Assembly (NCBI GenBank): GCA_025457845.1 | Contig: JALOTO010000002.1 | Span: forward strand, 1 to 26,725 | Length of the DNA stretch: 26,725 nucleotides | Direction: 5' to 3' | From: Thermoplasmata archaeon | GTDB lineage: Archaea; Thermoplasmatota; Thermoplasmata; UBA10834 | In this document: positions 8,232-17,600 of the stretch, piece after piece | Position numbering within the stretch: position 1 is the stretch's first letter | Layout: the number at the start of each line of letters is the position of its first letter | The notes under the pieces: generated by a model | Told to the model about the DNA's origin: nothing | What the model saw: the letters and a program-made list of their open reading frames with translations, nothing else | Database searches by the model: none | Position numbers and translations under genes: made by a program

Positions 8232-9542
8232 GTGAGGATAACACACTCTAGACTAGCGGGAGTTGGATTGATTGTGCTATCGATGCTGGTCGCGACGAGC
8301 GCTTTCGCGCTCGCGGCACCGGCATCGAGCGTGACCAAGGAGATCACTACGGGGCCGATCGAAGATGCCGAGTGGACCGTCATGGTCTACCTCGACGCGG
8401 ACAACACCTTGGAGGTCAATGGCTTCCAGGACCTGGCCGAGATGGAGGCGGTCGGCTCGACCGCCGGAGTCAACGTCATCGTCCTCTTCGACGCGTACAC
8501 GTCCTTCGTCGGGTCGCACTGGTTCTACATCACTCCGGGCAGCGACCACATCCTGGACGATGGGACAGTCAAGTGCGACTGCGCAGAGATAGCCCCCGAC
8601 CACAAGTGCCCGGGCGAGCTGAACATGGGTGACGGGAAGAACCTCACCTACTTCATCGAGACCGCGGCCGCATACGCGCCGGCGGACCACTACATGATCG
8701 ACCTCTGGAACCACGGAGGCGGCTGGTGGGCCATCTGCGTCGACGACAGCTCGTTCCTGCCCAGCGGCAAGGCGGACAGGATGGAGATGGACGAGGTAAG
8801 GACCGCCATGCTGGATGCGGAGGTCCACTTCGATATAATGGCCTACGACGCGTGCTTCATGGGCATGGTGGAGGTCGCCTACGAGAACAGAGGCCTCGCA
8901 GACTACATGGTCGCCTCGATAACGACCATGCCAGGCACCGGATACGACTACACGCGGTTCCTGACCGCGGTGACCGGCCTCGAGGACAAGGATGCGAAGA
9001 CGATCTGCATCGAGACCGTGGACGCCTACATAGAGACATACAAGACATGCACGGGCATCGGAGGCTACCCCTACGTCAGCTCCAGCGTCTTCGACCTCGA
9101 GAAGGTCGTCGATCTGGTCGGCGTCGGCAGGACGGACGCGGGGATGGACGCGCTCGGCAAGGCGTTGTACGACTACGCTGACGACTACTACCTGAGGGGA
9201 GCCATCCAGTCCTCGGAGTCCCAGACACCCCAGCTCCAGTTCATGAACGAGAACTTCCCGTTCATCGACATAGGCTACTTCGTGACCCAGCTGGGCGAGA
9301 AGATACCAGACATCGCTGCCCTGACGGAGAAGACCTTCGAGCTGCTGGACGAGGCGGTCGTGTATTGCGACTCAGTGGTCGCGGACTCCGGCGCGTGCAT
9401 CAACACCTACGGCATGTCCGTGTACTACACCATCTGCTGGGAGCACCTGTACGAGAGCTACCTGACGTGCGGGCTGGACTTCGTCTCCGACACGAACTGG
9501 GACGAGTTCCTGTTCGAGTTCTCGATGGTCTACACTGAGTAG
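8232..9542 (+). CDS. Secreted clostripain-like cysteine peptidase (family C11)
   Basis: This 436-aa protein carries an N-terminal signal peptide. A basic start (MRITHSRL) is followed by a hydrophobic stretch (GLIVLSMLVATSAFAL) and a likely cut near AAPA. The mature part opens with WTVMVYLDADNTLE, the usual first strand of C11 peptidases. The catalytic dyad is His161 in WNHGGGW and Cys208 in YDACFMGM. It should act outside the cell, cutting peptides probably after basic residues, as clostripain does. The start is GTG 8232 with GGGGAGG upstream. The open frame extends further 5' only because it runs through the tRNA gene. Several extra Cys (KCDCAE, HKC) may form disulfides. No C-terminal membrane anchor is seen. 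Confidence 0.86.
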   Translation: MRITHSRLAGVGLIVLSMLVATSAFALAAPASSVTKEITTGPIEDAEWTVMVYLDADNTLEVNGFQDLAEMEAVGSTAGVNVIVLFDAYTSFVGSHWFYITPGSDHILDDGTVKCDCAEIAPDHKCPGELNMGDGKNLTYFIETAAAYAPADHYMIDLWNHGGGWWAICVDDSSFLPSGKADRMEMDEVRTAMLDAEVHFDIMAYDACFMGMVEVAYENRGLADYMVASITTMPGTGYDYTRFLTAVTGLEDKDAKTICIETVDAYIETYKTCTGIGGYPYVSSSVFDLEKVVDLVGVGRTDAGMDALGKALYDYADDYYLRGAIQSSESQTPQLQFMNENFPFIDIGYFVTQLGEKIPDIAALTEKTFELLDEAVVYCDSVVADSGACINTYGMSVYYTICWEHLYESYLTCGLDFVSDTNWDEFLFEFSMVYTE

Positions 9543-9568
9543 ACGGAACACAAACTCTCAAACGGCAT

Positions 9569-9605
9569 CCGGGCCGGCCTGGGGCTCCCCCTTGGCCGGA
9601 CCCGG
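9569..9605 (+). terminator. Strong GC hairpin after the C11 peptidase gene
   Basis: CCGGG plus CCGGCC pair with GGCCGG plus CCCGG around a single extra A, and the loop itself holds GGGG/CCCC. It starts 27 nt after the stop. There is no T-run directly after it, so it may be a message-stabilising stem rather than a true terminator. Confidence 0.45.
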
Positions 9606-9701
9606 GGCATACATTTCTGGAAGAGTCGGCGGATGCCCGCGGAGGCGTGGTCCGTGGAAAGTTAATTACAGGTGCACGCCTTGCGCTCCCCGAGGCGGAA
9701 G

Positions 9702-11738
9702 ATGGACAGGTCCACAGCGGTCAGAGAGGAGCTCTCGGGCAGCCGCGCGAAGCACTTCGTGGCGGACATAACGAGATACCACAGGATCCAAGGGTCCACG
9801 ATGTACCACGAGGCCGCACTGTACATGAAGGAGCGGCTGGAGCAGGCTGGCGCCGACGAGGTCCACATCGAGCAGTTCCCCGCGGACGGGAAGCACATGT
9901 ACTGGACCCACGTCTCCCCGATCGGGTGGACGGCGAGGTCGGCGGAGCTCAGGCTTGTCGCGCCCGAGGAGCGACTTCTGGTGAGCTACGAGGACATACC
10001 GCAGTCCCTCCACACGTTCAGCCAGGGGACCGGCAAGGGCGGGGTGGAGGCTGACCTGGTCGACGTCGGGGCCGGGACCTCACCGGACGACTACAAGGGC
10101 AAGAGCGTCAAAGGGAAACTCGTCCTCACGACCGGCAGGGGCCGGAAGGTCATGCTAGAGGCCGTCGGGAAGCGCGGAGCGGCCGGCGTCCTCACGGACG
10201 GGCTGACATACGAGTTCAGCGGCGTGCGCGAACACCTGGACATACCAGACGCCCACGCATACCAAGGGCTCTGGCCCACCGCGAAGGAGAAGTCGAAGAT
10301 GACCTTCGGGTTCTCGCTGAGCAAGCGCCAGGGGAACGAGCTGAGGGCCCTCCTGAAGGCCGGGAAGAAGGTCCGGCTGAAGGCCGTCGTCGACGCGGAC
10401 CTGCATCCGGGACATGAGGAGGTCGTCGTCGCGACCATCAGGGGACGTCAACAGCCAGGCGAGGAGGTCGTGGGGATCGCCCACCTGTGCCACCCGAAGC
10501 CAGGCGCGAACGACAACGCATCCGGGAGCGGCGCGCTCCTCGAGGTCGTGCGGACCATCACCAGCCTGATTCGATCCAAGAAGATCGAGAGGCCGAAGAG
10601 GACCATGAGGTTCCTCTGGGTCCCGGAGACGCTGGGGATCACGGCGTACCTCTCCCAGCACGAGGAACTGAAGGAGAGGCTGCTGGCGGGGGTCAACCTC
10701 GACATGGTGGGGGAGGACCAGCAGAAGTGCGGGTCCACCCTGACGTTGGAGAGGACCCCGGACTCCGTCCCGAGCTACCTCAACGACCTCATGGAATCCC
10801 TCCTGGAGGCGCAGCACGACATCTTCGACGCGCACTCGAAGCACGGCTGGCCGGGGATTTTCAGGACCCATGTCGCGCAGTACGGTGGCGGGAGCGACTA
10901 CGCGGAGTTCAACGAATCGACCTTCGGCGTCCCCTGCGTGGGGTTCGTCCAGTGGCCCGACAAGTACTACCACACCAGCATGGACACCATCGAGAATGTG
11001 AGCGAGGACAGCCTTGCCAGGATAGGCTGGATAGCTGCCGTCGGCCTGCTGACCATCGCGGACGCCGACAGATGGACGGCGCTGAACCTCGCGAACGAGT
11101 CGCACACAAGGGGCATGGAGAGGCTCGCCGTTTCCGGACGCGAGGCCTCGGCCCAGCTGCTGGGGCTCATCTCGAAGGGCACGGAGCCCGAGGAGTTCTC
11201 TCGGGCCGTCGACTCGCAGAAGACGAGGCTGGAACACGTGACCTGGAGGGAGCAGGAGGCGGTCCGTTCAGTGCTCGGGCTCGCAGGCGACAGCACCCTC
11301 AAGGAGCACGTCGAGAAGAGGGCAAGGGCCATCGCCGCCCAGGGAGAGATGGAGCTCGAGTGCATACGGGAGATGGTGGACCTGGCTGAGAAGGAACTGG
11401 GCACCGTGATCCCTCCCAGGCCGAGGGAGTCCAAGGCTGAGGCCGAGTCGAGGCACCTCGTGCCCAGCAGAAGGTACAAGGGGACCCTCGCATGGGACAC
11501 CTTCAGGGAACGCGTCGGGGACAAGCGAGCGGCCAGGTACGATGAGGCCGAAGAGGACGACGACGACCTTCACAGGAAGATCTACGAGGCGATGAACCTC
11601 GCGGATGGGAAGAGGAGCGTCCACGAGATCGTCCGCATCGTCTCCGCCGAGTTCGGGCCCACGGAGGCCAAGGTCATGGTCGAACTGATGAAGGACATGG
11701 ACCATGCCGGCCTCGTGAAGCTGGCGCGGAAGCGTTGA
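9702..11738 (+). CDS. M28-type zinc aminopeptidase with C-terminal helical domain
   Basis: This 678-aa protein is related to M28/DUF4910 peptidases. An N-terminal part (about 1-230) contains a PA-like insert (KSVKGKLVLTTGRGRKVMLEAVGKRGAAGVLTDG). The di-zinc core has H264 (HLCHP), D271 (NDNASGSG), E309 (WVPETLG), D334 (VNLDMVGED) and H424 (YYHTSMDT). A charged helical region and a possible winged helix (about 630-678) follow. There is no signal peptide, so it is cytoplasmic and probably trims N-terminal residues from peptides. ATG 9702 is chosen because GAGGCGG precedes it and the AT-rich box at 9660-9669 fits a start near 9693; GTG 9672 is an alternative. It converges with the kinase gene with 4 nt between stops. 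Confidence 0.82.
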   Translation: MDRSTAVREELSGSRAKHFVADITRYHRIQGSTMYHEAALYMKERLEQAGADEVHIEQFPADGKHMYWTHVSPIGWTARSAELRLVAPEERLLVSYEDIPQSLHTFSQGTGKGGVEADLVDVGAGTSPDDYKGKSVKGKLVLTTGRGRKVMLEAVGKRGAAGVLTDGLTYEFSGVREHLDIPDAHAYQGLWPTAKEKSKMTFGFSLSKRQGNELRALLKAGKKVRLKAVVDADLHPGHEEVVVATIRGRQQPGEEVVGIAHLCHPKPGANDNASGSGALLEVVRTITSLIRSKKIERPKRTMRFLWVPETLGITAYLSQHEELKERLLAGVNLDMVGEDQQKCGSTLTLERTPDSVPSYLNDLMESLLEAQHDIFDAHSKHGWPGIFRTHVAQYGGGSDYAEFNESTFGVPCVGFVQWPDKYYHTSMDTIENVSEDSLARIGWIAAVGLLTIADADRWTALNLANESHTRGMERLAVSGREASAQLLGLISKGTEPEEFSRAVDSQKTRLEHVTWREQEAVRSVLGLAGDSTLKEHVEKRARAIAAQGEMELECIREMVDLAEKELGTVIPPRPRESKAEAESRHLVPSRRYKGTLAWDTFRERVGDKRAARYDEAEEDDDDLHRKIYEAMNLADGKRSVHEIVRIVSAEFGPTEAKVMVELMKDMDHAGLVKLARKR

Positions 11739-11742
11739 GCCT

Positions 11743-13659
11743 TCAGACCGCGGGCAGGAGCACGTGGAACGCCGCGCCCTGCGCGTGGTCGCCGTCGACC
11801 CTGTCGTCGACCCATATCCTTCCGCCATAGTGCTCGACGATCGACTTCACTATGGAAAGGCCGATGCCTATGCCCATGCCGCCTGAGAACCTGGGCGCAA
11901 ACCTCTTGAAGATCAATTCCTTCTTGTCGTCCGGAATGCCTGACCCTTGGTCGGCGACGGAGATGTCCCACCAATCCCGCCCCCCCTCAGTCACGCGTCT
12001 GAGCCCGACCTCGATCTCCACCGTCTCCCCTGAAGTGTACTTCACTGAGTTCGTCATTATGTTCTCGAAGAGGTCGTGCAACAGGTCGTTCGCCCTCACA
12101 CTGGCCTGCGCCACCTCCGAGGTCACCGTCACACGTATCTTCTTCTCCGCCTTCGATTCCCTTATCTGGTTGGCGACGGAGTTGAGCACGGGGACAAGGT
12201 CGATGGTGGTGAGGTTCTCCGAACCCTTCTCCTTGATGTAGACCAACCTCCTGACCCGGTTGATCAGGGAGTTGCTCATCTCCAGCTGCTTTCGTGCCTT
12301 CGAGATTATGAGCGATCGCTCGTCGTCCCCGATGCCCTGTCTGGTGCACATCCCGAGATACAGGTCAAGAGTCGTGTTGTAGTTGCTTATGTCGTGGAAC
12401 AGCAGCCGGTTCAGTACCTCTAGGTTCTCGTTGGTCTGGATTATCTCGCCGATGAGCCCCGAGTTCCTGTAAGCGAGGGAGACGGTTGAGCCGAAGACGC
12501 TCATGACCTCGAGCAGGTCCTTCTCGAAGATGCCCTCGCCCCTGCGGTCGGTGGCGTATATCACACCTGCCATCTCGTTCTCGCTGTCTCGCAGGGGGAT
12601 CACGAACAGGTCGTGTCGCCGTCTGGCGTCCTCATCCTTCGCGGTCGTATCGAGGGCCTTTAGCTCACGCATCCTGACCCTCTGATCATCGGTCACCGGT
12701 GGGGCGGTCAGCCTCTCGTCGGTGAGCTGTTCCATCGGGACCCAGTAGAGGTTGTCCGTGAACCTGAACGTGACATCGCAATCGGTGTCGACCACCCGTC
12801 TCGGAAGTGGCGGGCTGACCGGTCGGTATCCTCCTGACGCCACGACCATGAACGAACTCTCCCTCGGGTCCCAGAGCGCCGCGGACGAACTGGAGAAACC
12901 GAGCTCCAGCGACAGGAAGTCAACGGCCGACGCCAGTATCCTCTCCTTGTCCCTGGCGGAGACGATGGACGCCGTAAGGTCCAGCATCTTGGCGAACATC
13001 CTTGCGCGAGTCGAGTTGGCGGTGACGAGCTGCTCCTGGTGCCTCCATAGGCTCGATAGCTCAATCGCGATGGATGCGACAGAGGCCAGTATCTCGATCT
13101 GTGCGATGGTCTCCTTCCTGATCTTCTTGCCGTCAGCCGTCTCCAGTATCTCGATCGCCCCGAGCTCCCGTCCGTCCTTGTCGAAGAGCAGCGTGTCTAT
13201 GAAATCGAAAGGGTGCCATGAATCGGGCGTCTTCCTCTGCGGAATCACCTTCGGCATGTGCCAGTAGAACGCCGTATCGAAGTCGTCGATCTTGACGTGC
13301 TCACCAATCGCGAAATACGAGAGGGCTCCGACCCTCTCCGAAATCCTCAGAGTCTCCGTCCAGTTGTCCTTCGAGTACTTGACCTCGCGGATCCCATCGG
13401 CCTGTTCCTTCGGGTATCCGAAGACCGCGCGCACCTGCCATTCCCCGGTCGCGAAGTTCCTCAGGTACATCACAACTTTGGAGACCGGGAAGAGGTCCAT
13501 CATCGCCTGGCCGATGACTTCGATGATCTTGCCTTCGTCCCTGTGATACAGGACTGACAAGGCTATCTCTAGGACCTTGTTCGCCAGGTCGGTGCCACCG
13601 TCACCGCCTCTTCGGTCGTCCCACCCGGGCGCGGTACTTGGCGAGTATTGAGAAGCCAT
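11743..13659 (-). CDS. Soluble two-GAF sensor histidine kinase
   Basis: The protein has 638 aa. Two GAF-like sensor domains lie at about residues 25-195 and 205-405. A dimerisation/phosphoacceptor helix follows with His422 in LFHDISNYN. The HATPase domain has an N box (LLHDLFENIMTNSVKYT), G1 (VADQGSGIPDDKKELIF) and G2 (GMGIGIGLSIVKS). No membrane segment or receiver domain is seen, so it senses a cytoplasmic small molecule or redox state, and its partner regulator must be elsewhere. A TATA box lies about 35 nt upstream. The start may be ATG 13659 or GTG 13665; neither has a well-spaced ribosome site, which suggests a short or missing leader. Confidence 0.88.
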   Translation of the reverse strand: MASQYSPSTAPGWDDRRGGDGGTDLANKVLEIALSVLYHRDEGKIIEVIGQAMMDLFPVSKVVMYLRNFATGEWQVRAVFGYPKEQADGIREVKYSKDNWTETLRISERVGALSYFAIGEHVKIDDFDTAFYWHMPKVIPQRKTPDSWHPFDFIDTLLFDKDGRELGAIEILETADGKKIRKETIAQIEILASVASIAIELSSLWRHQEQLVTANSTRARMFAKMLDLTASIVSARDKERILASAVDFLSLELGFSSSSAALWDPRESSFMVVASGGYRPVSPPLPRRVVDTDCDVTFRFTDNLYWVPMEQLTDERLTAPPVTDDQRVRMRELKALDTTAKDEDARRRHDLFVIPLRDSENEMAGVIYATDRRGEGIFEKDLLEVMSVFGSTVSLAYRNSGLIGEIIQTNENLEVLNRLLFHDISNYNTTLDLYLGMCTRQGIGDDERSLIISKARKQLEMSNSLINRVRRLVYIKEKGSENLTTIDLVPVLNSVANQIRESKAEKKIRVTVTSEVAQASVRANDLLHDLFENIMTNSVKYTSGETVEIEVGLRRVTEGGRDWWDISVADQGSGIPDDKKELIFKRFAPRFSGGMGIGIGLSIVKSIVEHYGGRIWVDDRVDGDHAQGAAFHVLLPAV

Positions 13660-13690
13660 CCTCACCGGGAAGTGAAGCGCGCTCCCAGGA

Positions 13691-13697
13691 TATTAAT
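13691..13697 (-). promoter_or_regulatory. TATA box of the histidine kinase gene
   Basis: The minus strand reads ATTAATA, about 30-35 nt before the kinase start codons, so the transcript should begin very near 13667. It is divergent from the tRNA-Gly promoter. Confidence 0.5.
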
Positions 13698-13767
13698 GGA
13701 ACACCGCCAGCACCCTCATATGAGAACAACCCAAGGCCAGAAAGGCCAGGCGTCGGGGGCAGGCAAG

Positions 13768-13775
13768 ATATTTAT
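13768..13775 (+). promoter_or_regulatory. TATA box of tRNA-Gly
   Basis: ATATTTAT is centred about 29 nt before the first base of the tRNA, the standard archaeal spacing. Confidence 0.6.
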
Positions 13776-13800
13776 CGAGGAAGTCGTTTCCGCAGGTCGA

Positions 13801-13912
13801 GCAGGTGTAATCTAGCTGGTTAGGATTTTGGCCTTCCAACTTCTCCTGAGTAGAATGAAAAATTGGAGAGGGACGAAAGCCAACGGCCCGGGTTCGAATC
13901 CCGGCACCTGCA
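13801..13912 (+). tRNA. tRNA-Gly (anticodon TCC) with intron
   Basis: The acceptor stem GCAGGTG pairs with CACCTGC (13905-13911), discriminator A. The D arm is ATC/GAT, the anticodon stem TTGGC/GCCAA and the T arm CCGGG-TTCGAAT-CCCGG. The loop after splicing is CTTCCAA, anticodon TCC at 13835-13837. A 39-nt intron sits between positions 37 and 38. CCA is not encoded. The longer intervening segment explains why the 3' half looks detached from the 5' half. Confidence 0.93.
13839..13877 (+). other. tRNA-Gly intron with bulge-helix-bulge splice site
   Basis: The splice junctions fall in 3-nt bulges CAA (13837-13839) and AAA (13876-13878). The intron stem CTTCTCC (13840-13846) pairs with GGAGAGG (13865-13871). 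The central 4-bp helix (CTTC with GACG) has one T-C mismatch. The splicing endonuclease would cut after 13838 and after 13877. Confidence 0.8.
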
Positions 13913-13977
13913 CTTTCGTTCCATTGAGTTTCAGCTTAGCCCTCTGCAATCTCTGAGACTGCCGATTGGTCTAGAGT

Positions 13978-14166
13978 CTACTCCTCTTCTCCATGCGCAG
14001 GTTCGTGCGTCATTGCGTATACTTCGTCGAACTGCTTCGCCTCAGCCAGCGCAAGCTGCTGGATGAAGCAGTGCGGGTGAAACTCGGCGACCCTTCTGTG
14101 TTCGTAGGTTGCGTAGTCGTCTTCCGACGGCATAGTCGTCTGTTTCGGTTTCCTTGTTCCAAACAT
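13978..14166 (-). CDS. Small hypothetical protein
   Basis: A 62-aa open frame starts at ATG 14166 (MFGTRKPKQTTMPSEDDY), with GGTGAG 5 nt upstream; ATG 14178 would add four residues. It is polar and acidic at the end (HEPAHGEEE), has no membrane helix and no motif I recognise. It lies 21 nt behind the next upstream small gene on the same strand, so the two look like one transcript. The region 13913-14609 is visibly poorer in GC than the flanks, which fits acquired or fast-evolving DNA next to a tRNA gene. Confidence 0.45.
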   Translation of the reverse strand: MFGTRKPKQTTMPSEDDYATYEHRRVAEFHPHCFIQQLALAEAKQFDEVYAMTHEPAHGEEE

Positions 14167-14187
14167 CGTACTCACCATTCCCGCGAT

Positions 14188-14412
14188 TCACGCGTACTCA
14201 CATGCCTCAGGAACTGACTCTGCTCCAAGATGCGGACCGCTGTCGATCTCCTTCAGATCATCCAAGAGACCGGCGATGTCGTTGACATCCTCACCGAGGT
14301 CGGACATCTCGTTCACGAGATTCTCCAGATCCCTCAGCGTGTGGGTGTGAACCCATTCGATCGCCTGTGCGTTGGCAACCGCCGCCTGGCGCACTGCATT
14401 CCTGCGCTTCAT
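14188..14412 (-). CDS. Small acidic helical protein, function unknown
   Basis: A 74-aa frame begins MKRRNAVRQAAVANAQAIEW. It continues as an acidic, probably coiled helix (LENLVNEMSDLGEDVNDIAGLLDDLKEID). The heptad-like pattern and the basic-then-acidic layout look like real protein rather than a shadow frame. ATG 14412 is preceded by a weak GGATGGG ribosome site. A TATA box at 14477-14486 would give a leader of about 45 nt. It is divergent from the large TPR gene and shares its control region. No known family is recognised; partner roles such as antitoxin or small regulator are only guesses. Confidence 0.5.
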   Translation of the reverse strand: MKRRNAVRQAAVANAQAIEWVHTHTLRDLENLVNEMSDLGEDVNDIAGLLDDLKEIDSGPHLGAESVPEACEYA

Positions 14413-14434
14413 TGCATCCCATCCTAACGAGTTT

Positions 14435-14526
14435 GTCTGACGATTTGTCAGCTGATTGGGCTAATATTCGTTCAATGTATTTATAGTTTCGTAAAATGAC
14501 GCTGTCAATGTGCAGAATCGTCTGAC
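14435..14526. promoter_or_regulatory. Divergent promoter region with 11-bp inverted repeat around a shared TATA box
   Basis: GTCTGACGATT at 14435-14445 and AATCGTCTGAC at 14516-14526 are inverted copies (10 of 11 match). Midway lies GTATTTATAG (14477-14486), which reads as a TATA box on both strands. Expected starts near 14457 (left) and 14509 (right) put one repeat arm just beside each start. A further CTGAC/GTCAG palindrome lies at 14437-14451. The layout suggests one dimeric regulator acting on both genes. Confidence 0.5.
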
Positions 14527-14547
14527 TACAGGCCGATCCGACACATT

Positions 14548-14568
14548 AGAAATCTCGGAGAGATTTCT
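14548..14568 (+). repeat. Perfect 9-bp hairpin in the TPR gene leader
   Basis: AGAAATCTC and GAGATTTCT form a perfect stem with a GGA loop, 42 nt before the TPR start codon. It may be an RNA stem in the 5' leader or a DNA operator; no T-run follows, so it is not an obvious terminator. Confidence 0.5.
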
Positions 14569-14609
14569 GCACTGGATTCGCATGATTTGGTGGAAACGGG
14601 CAACAGCAC

Positions 14610-17600
14610 ATGTCAACATCGTCGGACGCGCGCGTGCGACCATCCTTGTTGTCGCCGCAAACAGACCGGAAATTGTTTTATCTGGACAACCTCATTAGGT
14701 CGATAGCCAGGTGGGACACGGAATTGGGCGTGTTGGATTCGCTGTTCAGCAAGGAGAGCAAACTCTTGAACAGGGCCAAGAAGGACCTGTCCAGAGTGGA
14801 CGCCCTGGATAGGAGCGGCCGCCGGCCGGAGGCCTTGGTCGAATTGGGCAAGACCACGGCCATGCTGAAGGAGAGCATGATGTTCGTCAGCAAGATGAGG
14901 AACGAGTTCTCAGAGGTCTTCGCGGACCTCGGGGCGCGCCACCTCGCTTTCGATCGCGCCCACGACGCCCAAGACGCGGCTCTAGTATCGCTTCAACTCA
15001 ACCCCCAGAACCCACAGGGCATGAGCGTCGCGGGGCGGGCTGCCCTGAGACTCGGGAACCAGGACACCGGACTGGGATGGCTCAGGAACGCCGTCACGGT
15101 GGCCCCGCATCTAGCGGATCTATGGGCCATGCTTGGAGATGCACAGGAATCCATCGGCCAGGCGGAGGGAGCCATCGACAGCTACAGGCACGCCCTCGCA
15201 ATACAGCCTGACAACATCCGCCTCTATGACAGGATACTAGCGCACACTCCTAGAGACACCTCGCTCATCAAGGCCAAAGGAGCCGTCCTATCGAAGCTGG
15301 GAAGGCACGACGAGGCGGCTGCCACATTCAAGGCAGGGACCGATGTCGACCCGAAGGACAAGGACATCTGGATCGGATACGCCGCCGCCCTGAACTTCGC
15401 TGGAAAGAGCGACGCTGCCCTCGCATCCCTGAACCAGGCGGCAAGGATCGCCCCGGAGGACGTCTATGTCCTCGACAACATGGGACGGATAGAGCACAAA
15501 CTCGGGCTGCGCGAGGAGGCCAGAGGGCACTTCGCGAAGGCGACACAACTCGACCCTGGCAGCAAGGTCCTGTGGAACGAGCTGGGGGTCGTGCAGGAAG
15601 AGCTCAACGATACCGAAGCCGCCATAGGCTCCTTCGATCACGCATTGACGATCGACCCGAACGACCTCACGGTATTGACTAACAAGAAGAAGACCCAGAT
15701 CAAGACTCTGAGATACGCGGACGCGCTGACCACCTGTGACCGGATCATCGCACTGAACCCGAGGGACCACGACGCCCAGCTGGACAAGGCCCGGGCGCTC
15801 CATGCCCTTGACAGACACCAGGAATGCATAGCATTCGCGGAGTCCACGCTGAAACTGGTTCCAGGGAACAAGAGCGCGATGAACCTGAAGAAGGATTGCC
15901 TGATAAGGCTCGGAAGACACGCCGAGGTCGTCGCATGGTGCGGCAAGATCCTGGACATCGACCCGTCGGACCACGAAGCCATGCACGACAAGGCAGTCGC
16001 CCAGATGCACCTCGGCCGACCGGCCGACGCCTCCAAGACCCTCGAGAAGGCAGTGAAGACGGCTCCGCAGAAACTGCCCCTACTCAGGACCCTGAGGGAC
16101 GCCTACAAACAAATGAACGACGACGCGCGCGTCGTCGAGACATGCGACCGGATCCTGGCCATAGACCCTACCGACAAGGACGGGACCTTCGACAAGGCCG
16201 TTGCGCTGGACAGGCTGGACAAGAACGACGAGGCGATCGCGGCATACAAGCTCGCACTCAAGACCGACCCATCGAACGCCGAGGTTTTCTACAACGTCGC
16301 GGCACTCTATCTCCGCCTCGGCAAACCGGCCGAATCCCTCGACTACTCCAGGCAGGGCGTGGCCGCCAACCAGGGCAACGCCAAACTCTGGAAGATCCGT
16401 GGCGAGGCCGCGTTCGCCGCGAAGGACTTCGGCCTATCCGCGGACTCGTACAAGCGGACGGCCGAGCTCGACCACGACGACAAGGAGGCGCTCAAGGCCT
16501 TGGGGAGAGCGCTCACGGAACTCAAGAGATACGAACAGGCACTGGCCGCCTACGAGCAGGTCCTTGGGCTGGACCCGCGAGACCCTGAGGCTTGGCAACT
16601 CAAGGCCATGGCACTGGAGTGGCTTGAAAGGCACGAGGATGCGCTGGTCGCCGTGCGCGAGGCGGTCCACTGGAACCCGTCATCCCAGGAACTGCGAATG
16701 AAGGAGGCGTCCATCCTCACGCGGCTGGACAGAGGAGACGAGGCGCTGACAGCATACGATGCTGCGCTGAAGGTCAACCCGAAGAACATCACCGCGCTGA
16801 AGGGGAAAAGGGATGTGCTCAAGACGCAGAAGCGTCACGAGGACGTTGTCGCCGTGGCCGACCTCATCCTCGCGTTGAGCCCGAAGGACAAGGAGACCCT
16901 TGTCGACAAGGGGAGCGCGGCCCTTCTGCTCAAGAGGCCTCACGATGCGCTGACAGCGTTCAACAGGGCGCTGGACATCGAGAGGGACGACCTGGACACA
17001 CTCGAGCTCAAGAAGAACGCCCTGAAGGAACTCGACGACCAGGAGGCTGTCGTCCACGTCTGCGACCGCATCCTGGACCTGAGCCCCAAGAATAAGCACG
17101 CGCACGCAGACAGGGCTGGGGCGCTCGAGAGGCTGGGCAGGAACGACGACGCTCTGAAGAGCTACGAGGAGGCTCTCGAGCTCGACCCGAGGGACATATT
17201 CATACTCAACAGGAAGGGGCTGCTCCAGCTGGGCGCAGGGAAACCCGCCCAGGCCGCGGAGGCCTTCGACTACGCGATAAGGCTGGACCCTAACCAGCCT
17301 TTCGTCCTGAACAACCGGGGCAGGGCGTTCCTCGAACTCAGGAGGGCGGACGAGGCCCTCAACGACTTCAGGAAGGGCATCACGATCCTGCCCAACGTGC
17401 CAGAGTTCCACGTGAACGAAGGGAGGGCGCTCGCGACCCTCGGACGGTTCGAGGACAGCATCAACTCCTTCAACGAGGCGAGGCGCCTCGCCCCCAAGGA
17501 CCCGTCCGCGCTGAAGTACCTCGGCATGGCGCTGCTCAAGCTCAACCGCGTCTCCGAGGCCCTAGGGAGCTTCGACGAGGCCATCAGGCTCGGGACGGAC

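Noticed and set aside
13993..14217. Plus-strand 74-codon frame opposite the small genes
   Set aside because: Cys/Arg/Phe-rich without ribosome site; the minus-strand frames have better composition, spacing and promoter.
13913..14609. Integrated element with attachment sites at tRNA-Gly
   Set aside because: Composition is suggestive but no integrase and no second copy of the tRNA 3' end was found; kept only as a question in the findings.
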